In this document: one piece after another, positions 22,146 through 30,597 of the stretch
Position numbering within the stretch: the first letter of the stretch is position 1
Layout of the letters: every line of letters begins with the position of its first letter
Assembly: GCA_017434555.1 (NCBI GenBank)
Contig: JAFRFB010000097.1
Span: forward strand, 1 to 64,000
Direction of reading: 5' to 3'
DNA: 64,000 nucleotides
From: Methanobrevibacter sp.
GTDB taxonomy: Archaea > Methanobacteriota > Methanobacteria > Methanobacteriales > Methanobacteriaceae
Program-made: the position numbers and the translations under genes
Notes under the pieces: generated by a model
What the model was told of the DNA's origin: nothing
Database searches by the model: none
What the model saw: only the letters and a program-made list of their open reading frames with translations

Positions 22146-22442
22146 TTAATCTACAATAGAATTACGAAGTGCACGGTACATAACCATTACTTGCTTTTCG
22201 AATGGTGTCTGCTTTTCCTTCCAACGGATAATACGTTCAGCTTCGCTACAGATAACTGCTGCAGGGAAAGAAAGCGGATGAAGATGGGATTCAGCAACCT
22301 GGGTAATTTCCGGGTTTCTGATACCAGTTCCAACCAATTCCCTACGGTTACGGGACTGAACTGTACTTGTTGTGACCTTGTATGCCTTACCAGTCTTGGT
22401 ATTCATGACATACGAATTTTCTGTAATTTGATTCTTTTTCAT
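22146..22442 (-). CDS. Unknown first gene of the large minus operon
   Basis: 98 aa from MKKNQITENSYVMNTKTGKAYKV. An ATG 12 bases earlier would place the start before the GGAGAT ribosome site, so 22442 is preferred. Contains a Ser/Arg-rich strand region and a C-terminal helix (EKQVMVMYRALRNSIVD). No family recognised. It is the first gene after the sigma70-like promoter at 22477-22505 and so leads the operon down to the ClpP group. Confidence 0.75.
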   Translation of the reverse strand: MKKNQITENSYVMNTKTGKAYKVTTSTVQSRNRRELVGTGIRNPEITQVAESHLHPLSFPAAVICSEAERIIRWKEKQTPFEKQVMVMYRALRNSIVD

Positions 22443-22476
22443 GTTTATCTCCATTTATCGTTAAATGTTTGTTTAC

Positions 22477-22505
22477 AATATAGAAAAAAGTCGTCTGCCT
22501 GTAAA
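22477..22505 (-). promoter_or_regulatory. Sigma70-like promoter of the 22.4-17 kb operon
   Basis: Minus-strand TTTACA (22500-22505), 17 bases, TATATT (22477-22482), 35 bases before the ATG at 22442. Confidence 0.85.
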
Positions 22506-22535
22506 CCCAGGTGACTGAATTTTTATTTGTAAATT

Positions 22536-22835
22536 CTATTTATCGAAATCATTGGAAATTTCATGTCCGTAAATATCATGAAAAATTACAGAATAACCTT
22601 TAGTAGTTCTGTAAATTCCATCAATTATTAAACTATCGTCTGCTTTTATACTATGTGGACCAGACTTACATTCTGGGTGATAAATTAACCTATGATGAGT
22701 AGGGCAGAATGTCAAAGTTACATTCTGATTAAGTCTTGGCCAAAGTTCTCTTGGAATAATATGATGGAATTCAATTTTATTTCGACTGGTCGTTGTATAT
22801 TGACAACCAGGATAATGACAAATATATAATTTCAC
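22536..22835 (-). CDS. HNH endonuclease
   Basis: 99 aa. The H-N-H core is visible as IEFHHIIPRE, N-V-T-L-T-F-C, and C-P-T-H-H-R-L-I-Y-H, with an outer C-H-Y-P-G-C knuckle binding zinc. Likely a nicking or homing endonuclease. Start is GTG, supported by the minus-strand TATAAATA at 22840-22847 exactly 4 bases before it. Divergent from the gene at 22858, sharing a palindromic promoter. Confidence 0.78.
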   Translation of the reverse strand: MKLYICHYPGCQYTTTSRNKIEFHHIIPRELWPRLNQNVTLTFCPTHHRLIYHPECKSGPHSIKADDSLIIDGIYRTTKGYSVIFHDIYGHEISNDFDK

Positions 22836-22839
22836 ATGC

Positions 22840-22851
22840 TATTTATAAATA
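22840..22851. promoter_or_regulatory. Palindromic bidirectional late promoter TATTTATAAATA
   Basis: Perfect palindrome holding TATAAATA on both strands (plus 22844-22851, minus 22840-22847). The minus copy is 4 bases from the GTG at 22835; the plus copy 6 bases from the ATG at 22858. Confidence 0.82.
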
Positions 22852-22857
22852 ATGTAT

Positions 22858-23634
22858 ATGAATCTTAATGAATTTTTGGAAAATAATATTCCTGGCTATA
22901 AATTGCTCGATGTGCTATACAACAATGATGATATTATTGTTGATTATTACGATGTAGATGCAGAAGATTTACCTAAAAATAATGCTCCTTCTGATTTAAT
23001 TCTTGATAAGGAAACAGTCATTAAAGCACTAAAAACAAAGAACATAAAAATGTCAGAATTTGATAAGATTCTAAACAAATATGGCTGGTATATGTCAAAG
23101 GTCAAAGATGATTATATTCATATTTTGAAATTGAATAATATGGATAATGGTTATTATGACGATGAAAATAAAGCACTTAATGGTTTGTATTTACATATAA
23201 CTTCTGTAAAACCGTCTATAATTTTGAATCAGGGACTAAAAGCTCTTGCTTCTACAGATGATGAATTGGATAAAACCAATACAATGAAACGTGGAATTAT
23301 TTATCCAAACAAGAGAGTATATCTTTGGAAACTTGAAGATATTTGTAGTGTAAAGAAAGGTTCTGAAGATATAGGTAAAATTCTTGCAAAAAGTATTAAA
23401 ACATTATTTGATGAAATCGATGCAAGACACTATGGTAATTATGTATATCTTGCACAATTACCAGGAGGATTAAAAACCCATTTTGATAATGAATATGGAG
23501 AATTCTTACCAGCAAGATATATCACACAAAATGTTCCGCCAAGTTATTTGAGATTTGTTGGAACAGTAGAACAGATTTCTACAATTATAGAATATTCAGA
23601 GTTTACAAGATTAAGAGAGATTTTCGGGGTATAA
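22858..23634 (+). CDS. Late protein, possible ART/KptA-like fold
   Basis: 258 aa from MNLNEFLENNIPGY. Start placed at the ATG 6 bases after TATAAATA; an ATG at 22852 abuts the promoter and would lie upstream of the expected +1. The middle reads GLYLHITSVKPSIILNQGLKAL, the strand-H-T/I-T-S...I-L-x-x-G-L pattern of the RNA 2'-phosphotransferase/ADP-ribosyltransferase superfamily, followed by RVYLWK. The catalytic set is not complete by eye, so this is a tentative fold. N-terminal MNLNEFLEN resembles other late proteins' leaders. Confidence 0.72.
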   Translation: MNLNEFLENNIPGYKLLDVLYNNDDIIVDYYDVDAEDLPKNNAPSDLILDKETVIKALKTKNIKMSEFDKILNKYGWYMSKVKDDYIHILKLNNMDNGYYDDENKALNGLYLHITSVKPSIILNQGLKALASTDDELDKTNTMKRGIIYPNKRVYLWKLEDICSVKKGSEDIGKILAKSIKTLFDEIDARHYGNYVYLAQLPGGLKTHFDNEYGEFLPARYITQNVPPSYLRFVGTVEQISTIIEYSEFTRLREIFGV

Positions 23635-23637
23635 ATA
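23630..23637 (+). promoter_or_regulatory. Late promoter TATAAATA, 4 bases from ATG
   Basis: Overlaps the last codons of the upstream gene; ATAT then ATG at 23642. Confidence 0.85.
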
Positions 23638-23641
23638 ATAT

Positions 23642-24670
23642 ATGGCTGATAACATTCAAATAGAAGATAATCCAATGCTTGATCATGACCCGATGCAACC
23701 GTTTGTTCCGCATCCAGGTGGAAGATCTCGCTTGAAACCTATTCCGCCGGGACCTATACCTCCAGGGCCAGAACCTGGACCAGGACCTGAGCCAGGACCA
23801 CGTCCTCATCCACATCCATTTCCTGATCCTCCAGTAGGACCAGGACCTTGGACTCATCCAACTCCTCATTATCCGCAACAACCACAGAATAATTGTGATC
23901 CAGTTCTCGAAGGCACAATGATTCAGAACGTTGCACAGTTGAGAAACTATATCAAGTTGATGTTAGGAAGTCCTGTTATTTGTATCGAAATTTCTGATGA
24001 ACAGTTGAACTATATTATTGGTGATACTATCAGATATATTCAGAGATATTATTTCAGACGTGGTAATTATCGTGATTATTTAATCATGGAATTACAACCA
24101 GGAAAGACACATTACAAGATTTGTCAAGAACTTGATACAATCGTTGATTTCCAGACAAGTAACTGGTTAGGTGATATTAATGAATTGTTTACTTTGCCTC
24201 ATAATGCTCTTTATGATTCTGTTATGAGTATGAATAGTTCTTCTATTTTCCGTGGTTCTTGTTATGGTAACAGTGCAGGTTATGGCGATATGCTTGGAAA
24301 CTGGAATGCTTCTTTAATGTGGCTCGAACAGGCTAAGTTAGATTTCGGTGAATCTTATCAGATTAGATTCAATGAAGCTGAAAAAGAACTTGCAATTTGG
24401 CCAACTCCAAGAAAACCGGTCCGTGGTATTATGGAAGTTTATAAGAAACAGACATCAAGAAAGATATTTAATGATGTTATGTTTAGAAAGATGGTCGTAG
24501 CAAGAGCTGGTCAAGTTTGGACAAATTCTTTAAGAAAATATAATTTAACCATTTCGGGAGGGGGTACATTAAATGCCGATTCTTTATATGCAAGCTATAA
24601 AGAAGAATATGACTGGTGTTTAGAGCAAATTCGTTTGGAAAGCCCCGCCGGAGAATTTTGGTTGTCATAA
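23642..24670 (+). CDS. 13: Neck protein (gp13 type) with proline-rich arm
   Basis: 342 aa. Residues about 95-342 match the T4 gp13 neck/head-completion family: V-I-C-I-E-I-S-D-E-Q-L-N-Y-I-I-G-D-T-I-R-Y-I, YRDYLIMEL, and the C-terminal FRKMVVARAGQVWTNSLRKY. gp13 closes the filled head and joins it to the tail. Residues 25-85 are an unusual arm of P-G-P-x-P repeats (PPGPEPGPGPEPGPRP type), absent from T4 gp13, perhaps a flexible outer arm or a binding site. A terminator follows. Confidence 0.82.
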   Translation: MADNIQIEDNPMLDHDPMQPFVPHPGGRSRLKPIPPGPIPPGPEPGPGPEPGPRPHPHPFPDPPVGPGPWTHPTPHYPQQPQNNCDPVLEGTMIQNVAQLRNYIKLMLGSPVICIEISDEQLNYIIGDTIRYIQRYYFRRGNYRDYLIMELQPGKTHYKICQELDTIVDFQTSNWLGDINELFTLPHNALYDSVMSMNSSSIFRGSCYGNSAGYGDMLGNWNASLMWLEQAKLDFGESYQIRFNEAEKELAIWPTPRKPVRGIMEVYKKQTSRKIFNDVMFRKMVVARAGQVWTNSLRKYNLTISGGGTLNADSLYASYKEEYDWCLEQIRLESPAGEFWLS

Positions 24671-24689
24671 TTAAATTATTATAAATAAA

Positions 24690-24719
24690 ACGTAGGTACT
24701 GCGAATACCTACGTTTTTT
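24690..24719 (+). terminator. Terminator of gp13-type gene
   Basis: ACGTAGGTA / TACCTACGT stem with 7-base loop, then six T. Confidence 0.88.
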
Positions 24720-24742
24720 ATTCACAAGAAATGGAGGTTCTT

Positions 24743-25669
24743 ATGAACTTAATATTTATAACATGTAAAATTTGTAATGCGACTATTAAAAAATTAGGCA
24801 ATCATTTATATCAGTCGCATCCAGATATTTCATTTAAAACATATTATGATACGTATTTAAAACAGCCAAATGATGGTATTTGTAAAATTTGTGGAAAACA
24901 AACAAAATTTGATACAAAACGACGTCATTATTTAGCATGTTGCTCAAAAGAATGTAATAATAAATATATTTATCAACAAACACAAAAAGCATTAATTAAA
25001 AAATACGGGGTTGATAATGTATTTAAATCACCAGAATTAATGGCCGAATCATATAAAAATAAAGATTATAATAAACGTTCTTTAAAAACACGTCAAGTAA
25101 AATTAGCAAAATATGGTGATTCTGGTTTTTGTAATGTAGAAAAAAGAAAGAAAACAAATATTAAAAAATATGGGGTTGAATCATTTACACAAACTGCTGA
25201 TTTTTATGAAAAACGTAAAAATACAATGATTAACAAATATGGTAATGATATTACCATGTATAATCATGAACTTTTTATAAAAACTAAACAAAAATATACA
25301 TATAATAATATAAATTTTGATTCAGCATGGGAATTAGCATATTATATTTGGTTAAAAGATCATAATATTGATTTTGAATACCAACCAGATATATCATTTG
25401 ATTATGAATATAATAATAAAATTCATAGATATTACCCAGATTTTTTAGTTGAAGATGAAATACAAGAAATTAAAGGAACACAATTTTTTGAAAATAAAAA
25501 TCCAAATAATAAAATGATATGTCCATATAATAGAGATTTAGATGATTTTGTTGAAGCAAAACATCAATGTATGATAAAAAATAATATAAAAATAATAACA
25601 GATTGTACGGAATATTTAAATTATATTAGAAATACATATGGAAATGATTATCTAAAACAATTTAAATAA
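24743..25669 (+). CDS. PD-(D/E)xK homing endonuclease
   Basis: 308 aa from the ATG at 24743, which has GGAGGT 5 bases before it (an ATG at 24731 overlaps that site). Residues 1-80: Cys-His zinc finger and CKICG knuckle like those of the endonuclease at 874. Middle: three repeats of K-Y-G-V/N-D/E-x-x-x (KYGVDNVFKSPE, KYGVESFTQTAD, KYGNDITMYNHE), typical of homing-enzyme DNA-binding repeats. C-terminus: SAWELAYYIW...YYPDFLVEDEIQEIKG, a PD-(D/E)xK nuclease core. Strongly AT-rich codons mark it as foreign. Inserted right after the gp13-type terminator. Confidence 0.8.
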   Translation: MNLIFITCKICNATIKKLGNHLYQSHPDISFKTYYDTYLKQPNDGICKICGKQTKFDTKRRHYLACCSKECNNKYIYQQTQKALIKKYGVDNVFKSPELMAESYKNKDYNKRSLKTRQVKLAKYGDSGFCNVEKRKKTNIKKYGVESFTQTADFYEKRKNTMINKYGNDITMYNHELFIKTKQKYTYNNINFDSAWELAYYIWLKDHNIDFEYQPDISFDYEYNNKIHRYYPDFLVEDEIQEIKGTQFFENKNPNNKMICPYNRDLDDFVEAKHQCMIKNNIKIITDCTEYLNYIRNTYGNDYLKQFK

Positions 25670-25671
25670 TA

Positions 25672-25696
25672 AAAACCAGGAGTTAATCCTGGTTTT
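25672..25696. terminator. Bidirectional terminator, copy 1
   Basis: AAAACCAGGA / TCCTGGTTTT with loop GTTAA; a near-identical copy lies at 26316-26340. Confidence 0.88.
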
Positions 25697-25716
25697 CTTT
25701 TTAATAAAATTATTAA

Positions 25717-26274
25717 TTATGGTTCATAACTATCAGGATCAAAATCATTAATTGAATCTTCGTTTTTAATAGCAGACTCTATTTTTTCTTTTAAATTGTT
25801 ATCAACTACACCATTCCAACCTAATAATACATTTTTGTAATATACTGGTTTTATTCCAGAACCACGGTCTTCTGGAGATACATCATAATATAAACCATTA
25901 TATTTAACAAATTTTTTATAGAATTTTAAATCATCTGGAAGGGTACTATATATTAAAGGGAAATTAGCAAATAAATATAATTCATTATTTTTATTTTTAT
26001 GAATTTCTATATAACATCGTGGCATAATACGTTGACGTAAATCTTCTATAACTTTAAAATATTTAACATCATAATTTGTTTTTATATAATTTTGTATTTT
26101 ATCGATTGCTTTAATATATGATTGATATATATTATCTACTGCATCTATTGATACAATTTCTGGTTTTTCTTCAACAGATTCTGGTTCTGGTTTTTTCTTA
26201 AAAAACCAATCTTTGATGCCTTCTACTATATAACCATTATCTTCAAGAATTTTCTTTGCTTCATTTAAATTCAT
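25717..26274 (-). CDS. Late protein with LNEAKKIL leader
   Basis: 185 aa. N-terminus MNLNEAKKILEDNGYIVEG matches that of the virion protein at 46205 (MKLNEAKKILGSVGYSVN), so the two probably share a targeting leader. Then a Pro/Glu linker and a domain of mixed strands (YIEIHKNKNNELYLFANFP...YYDVSPEDRGSGIKPVYYKNVLLGWNG). AGGAGA ribosome site and a late promoter 23 bases upstream. Candidate head-packaged protein. Confidence 0.75.
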   Translation of the reverse strand: MNLNEAKKILEDNGYIVEGIKDWFFKKKPEPESVEEKPEIVSIDAVDNIYQSYIKAIDKIQNYIKTNYDVKYFKVIEDLRQRIMPRCYIEIHKNKNNELYLFANFPLIYSTLPDDLKFYKKFVKYNGLYYDVSPEDRGSGIKPVYYKNVLLGWNGVVDNNLKEKIESAIKNEDSINDFDPDSYEP

Positions 26275-26297
26275 AGTTTCTCCTAATAATTTTATTA

Positions 26298-26305
26298 TAT
26301 TTATA
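26298..26305 (-). promoter_or_regulatory. Late promoter TATAAATA with leader
   Basis: Minus-strand TATAAATA, 23 bases before the ATG at 26274, with AGGAGA between. Confidence 0.78.
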
Positions 26306-26315
26306 ATATATTTAA

Positions 26316-26340
26316 AAAACCAGGAGTTAATCCTGGTTTT
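26316..26340 (-). terminator. Terminator copy 2, after topoisomerase genes
   Basis: Same AAAACCAGGA-GTTAA-TCCTGGTTTT hairpin as at 25672, with T-rich minus-strand sequence after it. Confidence 0.88.
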
Positions 26341-26344
26341 CTTT

Positions 26345-27787
26345 TTATTCGAACTTTAACATTCTTTGTTTGTAGAAAACTTTTAATTTATCTAGTTCTC
26401 TTAAAACAACCTTGTCAATATCGTTAATGTCTGCATCAAGATCAGCAATATGCTTACGATAATCATTAATATCTTTATTCATCTTATCTTGGTCAATTTG
26501 CTGAATTGCTATAATTTTTAAGTCACAGATATATTTTGCTGCTTCAATAGCTCGCTTTGTTCCTTTAATTTGCGGCATATTTTCTGCAATATAATCTACT
26601 GGACTTTTTGATTTCAATGCTTCCATGATAATATTGATATGTTTAGAGGCAAGCAGTCTAAGATATGCATTCCAGCATTTATTTTCATATACCGTCTTTT
26701 CTGCAATACACATCTTTGTTTCGACTTCTCTTCGCCAGTCTAACCACTTTTGCATAAGTTCGAGGACGTTCGTAGAAATAATCTTTGTATCAATATCCTT
26801 TTCTTCAGAAGTAGACTTTGTTCTTTCAACTGCGTAGTATCTATAAGATTGAGACTTAATTAAATGTTTATGAATCTTGGATTCAAAATCTTCTTCATTT
26901 TTAAACATTACTTCAAGTTTACAAGTTTGGTCTTTTGTTGCAGAGTCGTTGACATAAAGAACAACGCCGTCATCAATTAGTTCCATCATTTTCTTAATGA
27001 ATGTATCAGGACTGAATCCAGGACAATAACCTGTAATTGTTAATAACCAGTTACGTTTATCTTTCTGAATTGTATACTCACATTCATATCTAATAGAACC
27101 TTCACCATTTTCATAAAGTGCTTTAATTTCTTCAGGTGTAGAAATAATCTTACCACCATAGCAATAATCAGGTCCTTTAATATATTTTACAACATCTTTA
27201 ATTGTTGCATCTTTTCCTTTCTTAATTAATACTTTAAGTGCACCAACTACTTCTTCAAGATTATGTGACGGGATATTACAGCTAATACCAACAGCAATAC
27301 CAGAACAAGAGTTTACAAAGAAATATGGGAATCTTGTTGGAATAATAACTGGTTCTTTAAATTCACCAGTATAGTTAGGGACGAAATCAGCAACGTCCAT
27401 ACATTCAAGCATTTTCATACCAACGTTGGAAATCTTTGCTTCTGTATATCTTGAACTAGCTGCATCGTTTCTTAAGTCACCCCAGTTTCCTTGACCAAAA
27501 ATAGGAGCATATTCTGTATTAACCATTGTAACCAATGCACCATAGGAATCGGCATGTGGCGAATATCTACCCATACAGTCACCAGTAATTCTGGCAGACT
27601 TAATTGTCTTGGTATTTGCGTATGCATGAAGGTCATCAGCAGTTCTGAGAAGTCTTCTTTGAACTGGTTTCAAACCATCACGGTAATCTGGAATTGCTCT
27701 GTCTTCAATAACAGAAATACCGTATTCATACATGTTTTTAGAAGTTAATTCTGTAGCATTTAATTCTTTTGCTTCAATAGTCTTCAT
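26345..27787 (-). CDS. 52: Type II topoisomerase medium subunit (gp52 type)
   Basis: 480 aa, related to GyrA/ParC and T4 gp52. Landmarks: IPDYRDGLKPVQRRLL near the N-terminus, the active-site Tyr in SSRYTEAK (about residue 113), and IAVGISCNIPSHN. It makes the double-strand break through which DNA passes, with the ATPase subunit encoded directly upstream (one base between the two). The enzyme relieves torsion during phage replication. Length is close to T4 gp52 (about 440 aa). Confidence 0.95.
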   Translation of the reverse strand: MKTIEAKELNATELTSKNMYEYGISVIEDRAIPDYRDGLKPVQRRLLRTADDLHAYANTKTIKSARITGDCMGRYSPHADSYGALVTMVNTEYAPIFGQGNWGDLRNDAASSRYTEAKISNVGMKMLECMDVADFVPNYTGEFKEPVIIPTRFPYFFVNSCSGIAVGISCNIPSHNLEEVVGALKVLIKKGKDATIKDVVKYIKGPDYCYGGKIISTPEEIKALYENGEGSIRYECEYTIQKDKRNWLLTITGYCPGFSPDTFIKKMMELIDDGVVLYVNDSATKDQTCKLEVMFKNEEDFESKIHKHLIKSQSYRYYAVERTKSTSEEKDIDTKIISTNVLELMQKWLDWRREVETKMCIAEKTVYENKCWNAYLRLLASKHINIIMEALKSKSPVDYIAENMPQIKGTKRAIEAAKYICDLKIIAIQQIDQDKMNKDINDYRKHIADLDADINDIDKVVLRELDKLKVFYKQRMLKFE

Positions 27788-27788
27788 A

Positions 27789-29675
27789 TTAATTAATACC
27801 TAATAATTCCTTTCTAAACGTAGATTCTGCACCCATAATCTTATTAATAACTTCTGGAAGATTATCAGTCCATTTTAACTGCATAAGATGTCTGGATTCT
27901 GGATTGAGACAAAGTTCATTCAACTGTTCTGGATTTGTTTCTCCCCATCCCTTCATACGTAATAATGTATAATCTTTAGTACCAAGTTTCTTCATTTTAG
28001 AATCAACTTCTGCTCTTGTCATTCCATAAACTTTATTTTTCGCAGAAGATGCAATGAACAATGGTGCATCAATAATATACAAGTGACCATTCTTAATCAA
28101 ATCTGGCATATAGTTAACAAAGAATGAAAGAACAAGACACTGAATATGAGAACCGTCAACATCAGAGTCAGCAAGAATAATTACTTTACCAAATCTAAGG
28201 TTATATTCATTATAATTTTCTTGAACACCACAACCTAATGCAGCAACAAGGTCTTTAATTTCTCTGTTACCAGTCTGTTCTTTTTCACCTTTCTTAACTT
28301 TCTTACCAAACAAATCTTCATTAGAAGCTTTTTCCGCATTAATAATTTTACCTCTAATCTTAAGGCATGCCTGATTACTTACACGTGCCTTTGAGAAGTG
28401 ACCACCAGCAGAATCACCTTCAACGATGAACAATTCACAGTCTAAAGGATTCTTAAACTTTCTTCTATCAGCATCAAGGAACTTGTCAGAAATCTTGTGT
28501 GCGGCTTTGTTTAAGGCATTTAATCCTTTAGCCATGTCTTTATCAGCCTTTGCTCTTTCTCGCTGTGCAAGGCGTGTTTCTGCGTAATCTACGATAGTCT
28601 TAAGAAGTTCCTTATTCTTTTTAAAGAATTTTTCAAGAGCTGGAGTCAACTTATCGATAATTTCACCTTCGACAGACGTATTAGTCAATTCATTCTTAGT
28701 CTGACCTTGATACTGTGGTTCCGCCATCTTGTGGTGAATAGCTCCGACAATTCCTTCCATAATATCATCAGGAAGAATCTTCTTCTTAGAATTAGACTTG
28801 ACGAAATTACAGAGTGCTTTCTTCAAACCGTTAAGATGAGTACCACCTTGGTCAGTATAACAAACGTTTACGAATGATTTAAAGCTATAACCATCTCGTT
28901 TTGTGAAGTTAAGAACAACATCTGTATAATCGTCTTGGAAACTAAATATTGTATCATGTTCGAGGTCCTTGGAAACAAGTTCTACAAGACCATTCTGCGA
29001 GAAATAAGTAGTTTCTACATCATCAATAATCAAATGAATTTCAAGATTTGGACAGAGATATTGAATATCACTAAGTTCATGCTTAAGTCTATGAATATCA
29101 AGGTCAGTACCATCTGTAAATATTGTTCCATCTGGAATCCAAGAAACGATTGTTCCAGTTTTCTTAATTAATCCAGTATACTTTTCAGGAAGTTTTGTCT
29201 TTTCAACTTCTGAAGTAATCTTACCTTTTTCAAAAGTCTGTGTATGCCATTTCTTATCTTTTGCATTATTAGACCAGACTTGAAGTTTTGTGCTTAATGC
29301 TGCGATTGCTTTCTGACCAATACCGTTAAGACCAGAAGATGTAGCATAGTTTTGCTTGTCAAACTTACCACCAGCATGTAATTGGGTAAAAACGAGGGTT
29401 AAAGAATCTTGTTGTGCTTTATCATTCCAACCTACTGGAATTCCTCTACCATTATCCAAAACTGTGGTTTCTTTAGTTTTCGTATTATAAAAAATATACA
29501 AAACATTGTTGAATCCAGCCAGATATTCGTCGATTGCATTATCTGCAGCTTCTCTTAATAATCTGTATAAACCTTGAGAAGGATTTCCAGAAACTGCACC
29601 AATATACATGGTCGGACGCTTTCTAACTGTTTCCAAACCTTTTAAAAAATCAATACTATTTGCTGAATATTCCAT
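27789..29675 (-). CDS. 39: Type II topoisomerase large subunit (gp39/gp60 type)
   Basis: 628 aa. GHKL ATPase: RKRPTMYIGAVSG, EAADNAIDEYLAG, VLDNGRGIPVG, SSGLNGIGQKAIAAL. TOPRIM domain: ELFIVEGDSAGG...RGKIINAEKA and ADSDVDGSHI. The polypeptide is continuous, unlike in T4, where the large subunit is split into gp39 and gp60. Works with the adjacent gp52-type subunit. A TATATTTG box lies 19 bases upstream. Confidence 0.95.
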   Translation of the reverse strand: MEYSANSIDFLKGLETVRKRPTMYIGAVSGNPSQGLYRLLREAADNAIDEYLAGFNNVLYIFYNTKTKETTVLDNGRGIPVGWNDKAQQDSLTLVFTQLHAGGKFDKQNYATSSGLNGIGQKAIAALSTKLQVWSNNAKDKKWHTQTFEKGKITSEVEKTKLPEKYTGLIKKTGTIVSWIPDGTIFTDGTDLDIHRLKHELSDIQYLCPNLEIHLIIDDVETTYFSQNGLVELVSKDLEHDTIFSFQDDYTDVVLNFTKRDGYSFKSFVNVCYTDQGGTHLNGLKKALCNFVKSNSKKKILPDDIMEGIVGAIHHKMAEPQYQGQTKNELTNTSVEGEIIDKLTPALEKFFKKNKELLKTIVDYAETRLAQRERAKADKDMAKGLNALNKAAHKISDKFLDADRRKFKNPLDCELFIVEGDSAGGHFSKARVSNQACLKIRGKIINAEKASNEDLFGKKVKKGEKEQTGNREIKDLVAALGCGVQENYNEYNLRFGKVIILADSDVDGSHIQCLVLSFFVNYMPDLIKNGHLYIIDAPLFIASSAKNKVYGMTRAEVDSKMKKLGTKDYTLLRMKGWGETNPEQLNELCLNPESRHLMQLKWTDNLPEVINKIMGAESTFRKELLGIN

Positions 29676-29694
29676 AATTTTTAACCGTTTTCTA

Positions 29695-29702
29695 CAAATA
29701 TA
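29695..29702 (-). promoter_or_regulatory. TATATTTG box before topoisomerase genes
   Basis: Minus-strand ACTATATTTG, shared with the boxes upstream of 40038 and 62186; no good -35 at 17 bases. Confidence 0.4.
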
Positions 29703-29763
29703 GTAAAAAATAACGTCTTATTTATGTAAATTGTAAAAAATTTTGAACATTATCATGAAAAAC

Positions 29764-29771
29764 TATAAATA
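29764..29771 (+). promoter_or_regulatory. Late promoter TATAAATA, 4 bases from ATG
   Basis: TATAAATA, ATGT, ATG at 29776. Confidence 0.88.
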
Positions 29772-29775
29772 ATGT

Positions 29776-30597
29776 ATGAAATCCATTTGGAACAATACCT
29801 TTTATAATACCCAACCAGCTCTTGCTTGGACATTTGAACTTTCATTTGATGAATATTATGAAGGCGATAATAATGAAAATGCTGCAGGATTAAACAGATT
29901 TGCCCAAGCAGCAGTTGATATATCTGTAGGTAAACGTGAAAGTGAATATGCTAGTGTTTTTTATGGCGGTGTTGAATTTAAGAAATTAACTCGTGCACAA
30001 AATACTGGAACTTTTACAATAAAATTTAACGAAGATAAATTTTATACAATTACTGGTATTCTTGAAAATATTTACAATAATGATAATTTAAATCAAAACT
30101 ATTTTGATGCAGGAACGCATGTATATAATTGGCCTACTATAGGAACAAGAAAAATTGTAGTTAAGATGTATGACCCAAATACAATGCATGTAGATCCAAA
30201 TCCAGTAGTTTCTTATGAATTTTATAATTGTCATATTATGAGTATTGACGACGCAAGTTTATCATATGAAAGCACTGATACTATAACAAGATCTGTAACA
30301 TTTGTATATGACTATATGAAATATAGAGATTTCAGAGCTGAAGCTGCTAAAGAACAAAGAAAGAAAGAAGCAGAAGAGAAAGCGAAGAAATCTGCAGAGA
30401 AAAAGGCAGAATTAGCAGCAACTCGTAAGGATAGAGTTAAAGAAATGGGTGTTTTGGGTATGGTTGCTGCAAATGAACAAAATTGGAATAATGCTACAGC
30501 ATTAGCTGATGAAGAAGTAGATAGAGATATTCAAAATCAAAAAGCATATACTAATATGCAGGCAAGTCGTGGCGGTTATCGTGGAGGACATAGATAA
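29776..30597 (+). CDS. Tail-tube/baseplate tube-like protein
   Basis: 273 aa. Residues 1-190 resemble the tube-fold proteins of T4 (gp19/gp54/gp48 group): an N-terminal strand W-T-F-E-L-S-F, F-Y-G-G-V-E-F-K-K-L, G-T-F-T-I-K-F-N-E-D-K-F-Y-T-I, and VVSYEFYNCHIMSIDDASLSYESTDTITRSVTFVYDY, the last being the typical 'F-x-x-x-x-P-x-x-I-x-x-x-x-L-x-Y-x-x-x-x-x-x-x-x-x-V-T-F-x-Y' end. The C-terminal 80 residues are a charged coiled-coil helix (KEAEEKAKKSAEKKAEL) and a Gly/Arg-rich end. Paired with a similar gene downstream. Confidence 0.68.
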   Translation: MKSIWNNTFYNTQPALAWTFELSFDEYYEGDNNENAAGLNRFAQAAVDISVGKRESEYASVFYGGVEFKKLTRAQNTGTFTIKFNEDKFYTITGILENIYNNDNLNQNYFDAGTHVYNWPTIGTRKIVVKMYDPNTMHVDPNPVVSYEFYNCHIMSIDDASLSYESTDTITRSVTFVYDYMKYRDFRAEAAKEQRKKEAEEKAKKSAEKKAELAATRKDRVKEMGVLGMVAANEQNWNNATALADEEVDRDIQNQKAYTNMQASRGGYRGGHR

